A DNA stretch of 64,000 nucleotides from Halothece sp. PCC 7418 (GTDB lineage: Bacteria > Cyanobacteriota > Cyanobacteriia > Cyanobacteriales > Rubidibacteraceae). Position 1 is the stretch's first letter, and each line of letters starts with the position of its first letter. The stretch covers positions 3,224,001 through 3,288,000 of the forward strand of contig NC_019779.1 of NCBI RefSeq assembly GCF_000317635.1, written 5' to 3'. The notes beneath the pieces are model-generated. The model saw only the letters and a program-made list of their open reading frames with translations. It did not search any database and was not told the DNA's origin. The position numbers were made by a program, and so were the translations under genes. Positions 45,960 to 53,596 of this stretch are shown piece after piece.

Positions 45960-46191
45960 CCTTTCAAAGGGGGGCTAGGGGGGATTAATTTACAATTCTT
46001 TCTTATGGGATTGCTATATTATTCCATGAGCCTAAAATCCTTTCAAAGGGGGGCTAGGGGGGATTAATTTACAATTCTTTCTTATGGGATTGCTATATTA
46101 TTCCATGAGCCTAAAATCCTTTCAAAGGGGGGCTAAGGGGGATTAATTTACAATTCTTACTAATTAATTTATTATTCCATGAGGCTAAAAT
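45960..46191. repeat. 79-bp tandem repeat, three copies
   Basis: The unit CCTTTCAAAGGGGGGCTAGG then GGGATTAATTTACAATTCTT and on to CCATGAGCCTAAAAT recurs with exact 79-bp spacing (starts 45960, 46039, 46118). The first two are identical and the third has diverged at its end. Each unit carries a CCTTTCAAAGG palindrome and a C-rich/G-rich patch. It fills the 330-bp gap before the PIN gene. It is not a CRISPR, since there are no variable spacers. Confidence 0.92.
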
Positions 46192-46221
46192 GGTAGAGTA
46201 AACTCGCTACCTTAGCCAATA

Positions 46222-46752
46222 ATGAATTGTGCAATCCTATTAGATAGCGGACCACTGGGGAAGTTTGTCCATCAAAGAAACACCTATCAAGAACAAATTT
46301 CTCTATTAAATAACTTTGCAAAAGCAGAAGGAATTAGCATCTTAGTCCCAGAAATTATTGAAATTGAATTAAAAGAAGAACTCTTAAAACGAGATTTCAT
46401 TAAAAGCATTTCTAAACTGAATAAATTCAAACGACAAGATAGAATCATTCCCCTCAATGACAGCGATCGCAGTTTATCCATCGTCATAGAAGAAGACTTA
46501 AAATCGCAGGGTCAGCAATTCGCCTCAACCATCCCCAGTAATGACGGGATTTTAGTCGCACAAGCCATCAATCTTAAATTATCAGGTCAATACAAGCGGG
46601 TTATAATTCTCACAGAGAATACCAAAGATATTCTTACTTTGTCTAATAAGCAAATCACAGTTTGGGATTACTCCGAGGTTATTTCTAAACTAACTCACGA
46701 CCTTGAGATTGATTTAGTAAACCTCGTTAATATCCTCCCTCCTAACTCCTAG
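46222..46752 (+). CDS. orphan PIN-like protein
   Basis: A 176-residue protein. LLDSGPLGKF gives D8, the EIIEIELKEELL helix gives further Glu residues, SNDGILVAQAI gives the third acidic site, and VIILTENTKDIL the last Asp. The order and spacing fit a PIN domain, longer than the 138-residue neighbour. No antitoxin gene lies upstream; the 79-bp repeats do. It ends 17 bp before hsdR, so it may be co-transcribed with it. It could be a toxin, or an RNase working with the restriction system. Confidence 0.7.
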   Translation: MNCAILLDSGPLGKFVHQRNTYQEQISLLNNFAKAEGISILVPEIIEIELKEELLKRDFIKSISKLNKFKRQDRIIPLNDSDRSLSIVIEEDLKSQGQQFASTIPSNDGILVAQAINLKLSGQYKRVIILTENTKDILTLSNKQITVWDYSEVISKLTHDLEIDLVNLVNILPPNS

Positions 46753-46769
46753 CGAAAAACCAGTTTCTC

Positions 46770-49700
46770 ATGTCAGAAGTCGGAAGTAAAGAACGGATCA
46801 CCCAAAACCGCATCATCAAACTTTTCCAGCATCATCTCCATTACAATTATTTAGGAAACTGGAAAGACCGCAAAAACAACCGTAACCTCGAACCCGACTA
46901 TCTCCATCCCTTCCTGAAACAACAAGGTTACAGCGACACCTTAATCAAAAAAGCGATCGCGCAATTCAATAAAACCGTCACCAACCAAAATCAAACCCTC
47001 TACGAACTCAACAAAACCGTCTATAGCAGTCTCCGTTATGGCGTAAAAATCAAACCCGAAATTGGCGCAAATACCGAAACCGTCTGGTTAATTGATTGGA
47101 ATCACCCCGAAAACAATCACTTTGGAATTGCAGAAGAAGTCACCATCAAAGGAGAAAACAAAAAACGTCCCGATATTGTTCTCTACATCAACGGAATCGC
47201 ATTAGGAATTTTAGAACTCAAACGCAGCACCGTCAGCGTCTCCGAAGGAATTCGTCAAAACCTAGACAATCAACAATCCCACTTTATCCAACCCTTCTTT
47301 GCCACAATACAACTCATTATGGCAGGAAATGATACCCAAGGACTACGTTACGGAACCATTGAAACCCCCGAAAAATATTATCTCACTTGGAAAGAAGACA
47401 GCGACATCGAAAACCCCCTAGAGCGTAGTTTATCCCAACTTTGTACAAAAGAGCGATTATTAGAAATCATCCACGACTTCATCGTCTTCGACAAAGGAAA
47501 GAAAAAACTCTGTCGCCATAACCAATACTTCGGCGTAAAAAACGCCCAAAATTATATTAAAAACCGAGAAGGGGGAATCATATGGCATACTCAAGGCAGT
47601 GGCAAAAGCCTAACCATGGTTTGGCTAGCCAAATGGATACGAGAATATAATCCCAACGCTCGTATTTTAATCGTGACAGATCGCGACGAACTCGACAAAC
47701 AAGTCGAAAGCGTTTTCTCAGGAGTCGAAGAACAAATCACCAGCACCCAAAGCGGAAAAGACTTAATAAATAAACTCAATCAAACCACCCCCTCCCTGAT
47801 GTGTTCACTGATTCATAAATTTGGACGCAATCAGAAAGCTGATTATGACAATTATATTGAAGAATTAAAAAGCAATCTTCCCCCAGACTTCCAAGCAAAA
47901 GGAGAGATTTACGTCTTTGTTGATGAATGTCATCGCACTCAATCAGGGAAACTCCACCAAGCCATGAAAGAAATTTTACCCCATACGTTATTCATTGGCT
48001 TTACAGGAACACCTCTCCTAAAAAAGGATAAACAAAAAAGCATCGAAGTCTTTGGAAAATACATCCACACCTATAAATTTGATGAAGCTGCTGGGGATAA
48101 AGTTGTATTAGATTTACGCTATGAAGCCCGTCAAGTGAATCAACAAATTACCTCCCCACATAAAATAGATCAATGGTTTGACATCCAAACGCAAGGCTTA
48201 ACCGAACACGCTAAAACCGAACTCAAAAAACGCTGGGGAACAATGCAAAAACTCCTCAGTTCTAAATCCAGACTAGAAAAAATTGTCGCTGATATTATCT
48301 TCGATTTCGCCACAAAAGATCGTCTCAAAAGTGGACGCGGGAACGCCATGTTAGTCGCTGGAAGCATTTATGAAGCCTGTAAATATTATGAACTGTTTCA
48401 AAATCAAGGTTTTACCAAATGCGCCATTATTACTTCTTATGAACCTTCCGCCAAAGATATCAAAGGGGAAACCACAGGAGAAGATGAACGCACAGAAAAA
48501 CTGAGACAATATGAAATCTATAATAGAATGCTGGGAGGAAAAGACCCTGCAAAATTTGAAGACGAGGTGAAAGAACAATTTGTGAAAAACCCCGCACAAA
48601 TGAAGCTGTTAATTGTCGTAGATAAACTATTAACAGGCTTTGATGCGCCTTCAGCCACTTATCTTTATATTGATAAAACCATGCGAGATCATGGACTCTT
48701 CCAAGCCATTTGTCGCGTGAACCGTTTAGACGGAGAAGATAAAGAATATGGCTATATTATCGACTATCAAGACCTCTTTAAGAGTTTAGAAAAATCCATT
48801 ACTGATTATACCAGCGAAGCCTTAGAAAACTTCGATCGCGCTGATATTAAAGACTTACTCAGCGATCGCCTTGAAACCGCAAAAGATCGTCTTAAAGAAA
48901 TGCTAGAACAAATTAGGATTTTATGTGAACCCGTCGCACCCCCCAAAGACACCCCCGCCTATATCCGTTACTTTTGTGGTTCGCACGAACCCAACCAAGA
49001 CCAGCTAAAAGCCAACGAACACAAACGCCATGATCTCTACAAATATACCGCCTCTCTAGTTCGTGCTTATGCCAATCTCGCCAACGACATGATAAAAGTT
49101 GGTTACACCCCCCAAGACGCATCCCAAATCAAAGCCAAAGTCAAACACTACGAACAAGCCCGTCAAGCCGTCAAACTCGCCAGTGGCGACTATATCGACC
49201 TCAAAAGCTACGAACCCGCCATGCGCCATTTAATTGATACCTACATCGGCGCAGAAGACAGCGCAAAAATTACCGCCCTCGATGACCTCACCCTAGTCCA
49301 ATTAATCGTCCAACGGGGAAAAGAAGCCCTTGATTATCTTCCCCAAGGAATCAAAGAAAACCCCGAAGCCGTCGCTGAAACCATCGAAAACAACCTGAGA
49401 AAAATTATAACCGACGAACAACCCACCAACCCCAAATATTACGAACAAATGTCCGAACTTTTGGAACAATTAATCGAAGACAGAAAACAAGAAGCCCAAG
49501 ACTACGAAACCTATCTGAAACAAATAACCGAACTCAGCAAACAAGTCATCCAACCGAATCAGTCTTCCAACTATCCAGCCCCATTAGACACCGCAGCCAA
49601 ACGCGCCCTTTATGACAATTTAGACCAAGACGAAGCCCTTGCTTTAGCCATTGACCAAGCCATCAAAACCACAAAAAAAGACGGCTGGCGAGGGAATAGA

Positions 49701-49802
49701 ATAAAAGAGCGTCAAGTCAGAAGAGCAATTAAACAACATATCGACAACGAAGACACCCTCAATCGAATCTTTGAACTAGCGAAAAAACAAAACGACTATT
49801 AA
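46770..49802 (+). CDS. hsdR: type I restriction endonuclease and translocase subunit
   Basis: ATP-dependent translocase and nuclease, 1010 residues. The N-terminal PD-(D/E)XK nuclease shows RPDIVLYINGIALGILELKR (PD about 134, ELK about 149-151). The Superfamily 2 helicase core has Walker A HTQGSGKS (273-280), DECHRTQSG (about 385), FTGTP, and a C-terminal helicase half (LLTGFDAPSATYLYIDKTMR, QAICRVNRLDG). The rest is a long helical C-terminus that contacts the methylase core. Codon usage and frame are intact. It completes the system with hsdM and hsdS. Confidence 0.96.
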   Translation: MSEVGSKERITQNRIIKLFQHHLHYNYLGNWKDRKNNRNLEPDYLHPFLKQQGYSDTLIKKAIAQFNKTVTNQNQTLYELNKTVYSSLRYGVKIKPEIGANTETVWLIDWNHPENNHFGIAEEVTIKGENKKRPDIVLYINGIALGILELKRSTVSVSEGIRQNLDNQQSHFIQPFFATIQLIMAGNDTQGLRYGTIETPEKYYLTWKEDSDIENPLERSLSQLCTKERLLEIIHDFIVFDKGKKKLCRHNQYFGVKNAQNYIKNREGGIIWHTQGSGKSLTMVWLAKWIREYNPNARILIVTDRDELDKQVESVFSGVEEQITSTQSGKDLINKLNQTTPSLMCSLIHKFGRNQKADYDNYIEELKSNLPPDFQAKGEIYVFVDECHRTQSGKLHQAMKEILPHTLFIGFTGTPLLKKDKQKSIEVFGKYIHTYKFDEAAGDKVVLDLRYEARQVNQQITSPHKIDQWFDIQTQGLTEHAKTELKKRWGTMQKLLSSKSRLEKIVADIIFDFATKDRLKSGRGNAMLVAGSIYEACKYYELFQNQGFTKCAIITSYEPSAKDIKGETTGEDERTEKLRQYEIYNRMLGGKDPAKFEDEVKEQFVKNPAQMKLLIVVDKLLTGFDAPSATYLYIDKTMRDHGLFQAICRVNRLDGEDKEYGYIIDYQDLFKSLEKSITDYTSEALENFDRADIKDLLSDRLETAKDRLKEMLEQIRILCEPVAPPKDTPAYIRYFCGSHEPNQDQLKANEHKRHDLYKYTASLVRAYANLANDMIKVGYTPQDASQIKAKVKHYEQARQAVKLASGDYIDLKSYEPAMRHLIDTYIGAEDSAKITALDDLTLVQLIVQRGKEALDYLPQGIKENPEAVAETIENNLRKIITDEQPTNPKYYEQMSELLEQLIEDRKQEAQDYETYLKQITELSKQVIQPNQSSNYPAPLDTAAKRALYDNLDQDEALALAIDQAIKTTKKDGWRGNRIKERQVRRAIKQHIDNEDTLNRIFELAKKQNDY

Positions 49803-49803
49803 A

Positions 49804-50511
49804 ATGCACCAAATTGAAATTGGCGACCTGACCATCAACGTCACCCGCAAAAAAATCAAAAACCTGCATTTAGCCGTTCATCCTCCCGACGGAGAAATTC
49901 GCATTTCCGCACCCTTACATCTTGATGATGAATCCGTGCGCTTGTTCGCCATTTCCCGACTCAATTGGATTAAGAAAAACCAAGCTAAAATTATCGCCCA
50001 ACCCCGCCAGTCGCAACGGAAACTGGTGTCTGGAGAAAGCCATTATTTTCAAGGACAGCGTTATTTATTAAACGTTATCTATCGCGATCGCGCCCCCGAA
50101 GTTAAAATTAGAAATAAAACCTATATTGATCTGTACGTCAGGGAAGGAAGCAGCGAAGAAAAACGGCGAGAAATATTAAGAAACTGGTATCGCCAACACT
50201 TAAAAACCGAACTTCCCAAACTAATTGAGAAATGGGAAAAAATCATGGAAGTGGAAGTCAAAGATTGGGGAATCAAACGAATGAAAACCAAATGGGGAAC
50301 CTGTAACATTCAAGCGCAACGCATCTGGTTAAACTTAGAACTTGCCAAAAAACCACCCTCCTGTTTAGAGTACGTGGTAGTCCATGAAATGACACATTTT
50401 TTTGAACGATATCATAACCAAAACTTTCGCAAATTAATGGATCAGTTTCTACCCAACTGGCGAAGCTGTCGCGAGGAATTAAATCAGACTCCCATTGAAA
50501 CTGATTGTTAG
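49804..50511 (+). CDS. YgjP-like metallopeptidase (DUF45)
   Basis: A 235-residue WLM/SprT-type zinc protease. The metal site is VVHEMTHFFERYHNQNF, an HExxH motif with a downstream His. Upstream are MKTKWGTCNIQAQRIWLNLE and the N-terminal barrel-like part. YgjP genes are very often placed directly after hsdR, as here with 1 bp between them, which suggests a link with type I systems. The role is unproven; proteolysis of the restriction subunit is one idea. It converges on dndB, 100 bp away. Confidence 0.9.
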   Translation: MHQIEIGDLTINVTRKKIKNLHLAVHPPDGEIRISAPLHLDDESVRLFAISRLNWIKKNQAKIIAQPRQSQRKLVSGESHYFQGQRYLLNVIYRDRAPEVKIRNKTYIDLYVREGSSEEKRREILRNWYRQHLKTELPKLIEKWEKIMEVEVKDWGIKRMKTKWGTCNIQAQRIWLNLELAKKPPSCLEYVVVHEMTHFFERYHNQNFRKLMDQFLPNWRSCREELNQTPIETDC

Positions 50512-50610
50512 AAAATTCTGTAATTACTTCAAATGTTGGTTATTCATTTAATGATAAGAATCCTTTTTACTCCAATCCCCAATTTCAAATTAATAGTGAA
50601 AAGATTAAGA

Positions 50611-51429
50611 TTAATCAATAATATGAGTCAATAAACTTATTTTAGTGTCAAAATTTTCTAATTGGTTACTAGGATCGTTAGTAAAAGAACAACTGACGGC
50701 TCTCGCAATAAAGTTGTTAGTGTAAATTAATTTTTTCTTACTAGATATTGAATCTTTTACTTTCTCAGTCTTGCCGTAAAATATACCAACTTTCTCAACT
50801 AAGTGTTTAGTAATTCCAATTTGACCTTCATATTCTCCAAAGGATAGAAGCAAAGATTTGTCAAGTCCTCGCGATTGAGCCATATCTCTAAAATCCGTTT
50901 GACATTGACGGAAGTCTGCTTCTAGAACTAATGTGATAGGGATATTATTTTCTGCAAATCCCAGTTCTTCTGCATCAGGACTTTCTAGTAATTCTTTGAC
51001 TGCGCGTTTTCTATGCTGTCCATCAGTAATTTCTAGTTTGACACTTTGATCAAGGATAGCTAAACAAATACCACGCCCTAAATCAATGATTTCTAGCTTT
51101 TCTGGGTTAACATTAGCAGTGAGAGTCCCTAGTATCCAAGGTTTATCTTGTTGAATTCTTTTGATAATGTAATCTTTAACTTCCTGAGCGTGTCCTTTAA
51201 TTTCTGGGCGATTTTTACCCGAATCTGGATCATTATTACTGGATGGCTTTTCTTGAAGCAGGGTAGATATCTGATTGGCTGGAACGTTAATTTGGATCAT
51301 GTCCCGCTTCCCTTGTTCAAAGCGCAGACCAATGTAACATTTTTTACGATGGTATTGAGCGAGCAAGGAACTGAGAACTTGATTTAATTGCTCTGTTGCT
51401 GAAGATAAGTGGGAATGACTATCAAACAT
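50611..51429 (-). CDS. dndB: DndB-like DGQHR-domain protein, short
   Basis: A 272-residue protein. KLEITDGQHRKRAVKELL is the DGQHR motif of DndB. RKKCYIGLRFEQGKRDMIQI and FRQCQTDFRDMAQSRGLDKS match the family order. DndB is not needed for phosphorothioation but binds the dnd promoter region and represses. Known DndB proteins are about 350-380 residues, so roughly the last 80-100 appear to be missing; the frame stops at LLTHIID. The gene is divergent from dndC, 86 bp apart, as expected for an autoregulator. Confidence 0.85.
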   Translation of the reverse strand: MFDSHSHLSSATEQLNQVLSSLLAQYHRKKCYIGLRFEQGKRDMIQINVPANQISTLLQEKPSSNNDPDSGKNRPEIKGHAQEVKDYIIKRIQQDKPWILGTLTANVNPEKLEIIDLGRGICLAILDQSVKLEITDGQHRKRAVKELLESPDAEELGFAENNIPITLVLEADFRQCQTDFRDMAQSRGLDKSLLLSFGEYEGQIGITKHLVEKVGIFYGKTEKVKDSISSKKKLIYTNNFIARAVSCSFTNDPSNQLENFDTKISLLTHIID

Positions 51430-51441
51430 CTTTATCTAATT

Positions 51442-51463
51442 TTGATCACTAGTTTTATATAAT
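51442..51463 (+). promoter_or_regulatory. candidate dndC promoter in divergent gap
   Basis: TATAAT at 51458-51463 lies in an AT-rich run (TTTTATATAATAG) about 50 bp before the dndC start. A TTGATC at 51442-51447 is too close for a standard -35, so the promoter call rests on the -10 box. DndB is expected to bind somewhere in this 86-bp gap. Confidence 0.35.
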
Positions 51464-51515
51464 AGCAGTTAATTTAAAGCTGTGAAAGGAACTGAAACAT
51501 TAAGAAGTAAAAAAT

Positions 51516-53066
51516 ATGGTTAATAACCAAAAATCAATTTTTCCACCACGTACTGCTGCTGAATTGGTAGAAGATGTTGAAATCCTAACTCAGGAGATTC
51601 AACAACTCTATCTTCTCGATGAAATACCTTGGGTTATTGGCTATAGTGGGGGTAAGGATTCAAGTACAGTTTTACAACTAATCTGGAATGCGATCGCTGC
51701 TCTACCAGTTGAAAAAAGACATAAAACAATTCACATCATTACTACTGATACTTTAGTTGAAAATCCTATCGTTTCTACTTGGGTTCGCAAGTCTTTAGAA
51801 AAACTAGATGAAACAGCTAAAATTAAAGACCTTCCTATTCAGCCTCATCTACTTCATCCCTCTATTCAACAAACTTTCTGGGTATGTTTAATTGGTAGAG
51901 GATACCCAGCACCTCGTCAAGGTTTCCGTTGGTGTACTGATCGAATGAAGATCCAACCAGTAAATCACTTTATCAGAGAAACGATAAGAGCTAGTGGAGA
52001 AGTTATTGTTGTTTTAGGAAGTCGTAAAACAGAAAGTATTACTCGTAGAAGAACAATCAATAAACATCAAGAGAAAAAAACACGGGAACATTTAACTCCT
52101 AATAGTCGCTTACCCAATTCTTTAATTTATTCTCCCATTGAAGATTGGCAAACTAATGAAGTCTGGATGTATTTAATGCAATGGGAAAATCCTTGGGGAG
52201 GCGATAATAAAGACTTACTTTCTATGTATCAAGGCGCAACTGCAGATAATGAATGTCCATTAGTGGTTGATACTTCTACGCCGAGTTGTGGTGACTCCCG
52301 CTTTGGCTGTTGGGTTTGCACAATGGTCAGTAAAGATAAATCAATGGAGGCAATGATTCAAAATGACGAAGAAAAAGAATGGATGCAACCGTTGTTAGAT
52401 ATTCGTAATGAATTAGATGTTGAAAATGATCATGATCGCCGAGATTTTCGCCGTATTTATGGCAAGGTTGAACTTTTTGAACGCAATACAGGGGATGGAG
52501 AAACCTCGATTAAACCAATACCTGGCCCTTATACTAAATATTGGCGAGAATATTGGTTAAGACGAGTTTTAGAAGCCCAAGTGGAAGTGCGAAAAAATGC
52601 CCCTTCAGGTATGGAAGATATTACTTTAATTCAAGCAGAAGAATTAAGTGAAATTCGTCGCATTTGGTTAGAAGAAAAACACGAATTTGATGATAGTCTT
52701 CCTCGCATTTATCAAGAAGTAACGGGTGAAACATTTCGAGACAACCGTTTAGGTGCAACCAATCATGTGTTAGGGAGTGATGAATGGGGTGTATTAGAAG
52801 AACTCTGTGAAGATGAAATGCACTTAGAATTGATGGCAAAACTGTTAGATACCGAACGCCAATATCATACAAAGTCCCGTCGTTCAGGAATTTATCAATC
52901 TTTAGAAAAATGCTTTGAAACCAGTTCCCGCAGTAAAGAAGAAGCCATTGAAAATGCACACTTGAAACGAGATTTGAAAACAGCAGTGGAGGAAAAAGAT
53001 GCAGAAAAAGTAAAGCAGTTAACTTGGGCAAATATTAAGTTTTCTGGGCAAAATTCGGATCAATAA
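51516..53066 (+). CDS. dndC: DNA phosphorothioation protein DndC
   Basis: PP-loop ATP pyrophosphatase (PAPS-reductase-like, iron-sulfur) that activates the DNA backbone for sulfur insertion. It has 516 residues. The PP-loop is IGYSGGKDSSTV (SGGKDS at 44-49). The candidate cluster Cys are C140 (RWCTDRMK), C247, C258, C265 and C268 (CGDSRFGCWVC). It works with a cysteine desulfurase (DndA or IscS), DndD and DndE. Its 3' end is duplicated at 53478-53576. DndC normally ends close to dndD; here 530 bp separate them. Confidence 0.95.
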   Translation: MVNNQKSIFPPRTAAELVEDVEILTQEIQQLYLLDEIPWVIGYSGGKDSSTVLQLIWNAIAALPVEKRHKTIHIITTDTLVENPIVSTWVRKSLEKLDETAKIKDLPIQPHLLHPSIQQTFWVCLIGRGYPAPRQGFRWCTDRMKIQPVNHFIRETIRASGEVIVVLGSRKTESITRRRTINKHQEKKTREHLTPNSRLPNSLIYSPIEDWQTNEVWMYLMQWENPWGGDNKDLLSMYQGATADNECPLVVDTSTPSCGDSRFGCWVCTMVSKDKSMEAMIQNDEEKEWMQPLLDIRNELDVENDHDRRDFRRIYGKVELFERNTGDGETSIKPIPGPYTKYWREYWLRRVLEAQVEVRKNAPSGMEDITLIQAEELSEIRRIWLEEKHEFDDSLPRIYQEVTGETFRDNRLGATNHVLGSDEWGVLEELCEDEMHLELMAKLLDTERQYHTKSRRSGIYQSLEKCFETSSRSKEEAIENAHLKRDLKTAVEEKDAEKVKQLTWANIKFSGQNSDQ

Positions 53067-53230
53067 TTCCCAAAAAGATTAGAATAGAAAGACTGTCGTC
53101 CTTATGTAGCAGTTCTAAATCATTCAAAAAAAGTTGACTAATCTCCCAAAATTCTGGGCTAGGGAAAAACGCAATCGACCATTGATTTAGGATTCCTATA
53201 GTCGTCATGTAAACACGATTTTCAAAGAAC

Positions 53231-53268
53231 GTAGGTTGGGTTGAGGTGACGAAACCCAACCCTAGCAA
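53231..53268. repeat. dispersed palindromic cyanobacterial repeat, copy 2
   Basis: Inverted copy of the block at 1844-1881, with GTAGGTTGGGTTGAGG then TGACGAAACCCAACCCTAGC. It lies in the 530-bp gap between dndC and dndD. Near it (53341-53380) a second C-rich/G-rich palindrome, CCCCCCTTCG to GGGGGTTTGGGGGAT, resembles the unit of the 79-bp repeats at 45960. Confidence 0.7.
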
Positions 53269-53477
53269 GGGTCTAGTTTTTAAACAATCTGCAATTGATC
53301 TTTCTGTTACACCATTTTCAACAAGTAAAGTTACAGTAAATCCCCCCTTCGCCACCCTTATTAAGGGGGTTTGGGGGATCGGTATGTAGCGCCAGTTTAT
53401 CAAAATGGTATTAATTGATTGAGAGAAAATGGTAGAATCTCGACGTTATCAGTACCAGCAATCTCGGTTAATTCTTT

Positions 53478-53576
53478 GCAGAAAAAGTGAAGCAACTCAC
53501 TTGCGCAAATATTAAGTTTTCTGGGCAAAATTCGGATCAATAATTCTCACTTAGATTACAATAGAGGGATGTCGTT
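53478..53576 (+). repeat. imperfect direct duplication of the dndC 3' end
   Basis: About 98 bp here match 53001-53100, the end of dndC and its flank, with a few substitutions: GCAGAAAAAGT, then CAAATATTAAGTTTTCTGGG and CAAAATTCGGATCAATAATT. The copy would encode EKVKQLTCANIKFSGQNSDQ and a stop. The two copies bracket the repeat-rich 377-bp insert, and the dndD gene starts 20 bp after copy 2. So the original junction probably had dndC and dndD close together. Confidence 0.85.
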
Positions 53577-53596
53577 ATTACTCTGAAACCTTTCTC

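Noticed and set aside
45960-46191. CRISPR array
   Set aside because: There are only three adjacent 79-bp units with no unique spacers and no cas genes in the window.
53035-53403. 122-codon minus-strand ORF in the dndC-dndD gap
   Set aside because: It overlaps the dndC end and is built over repeats, with no domain. Treated as a shadow.
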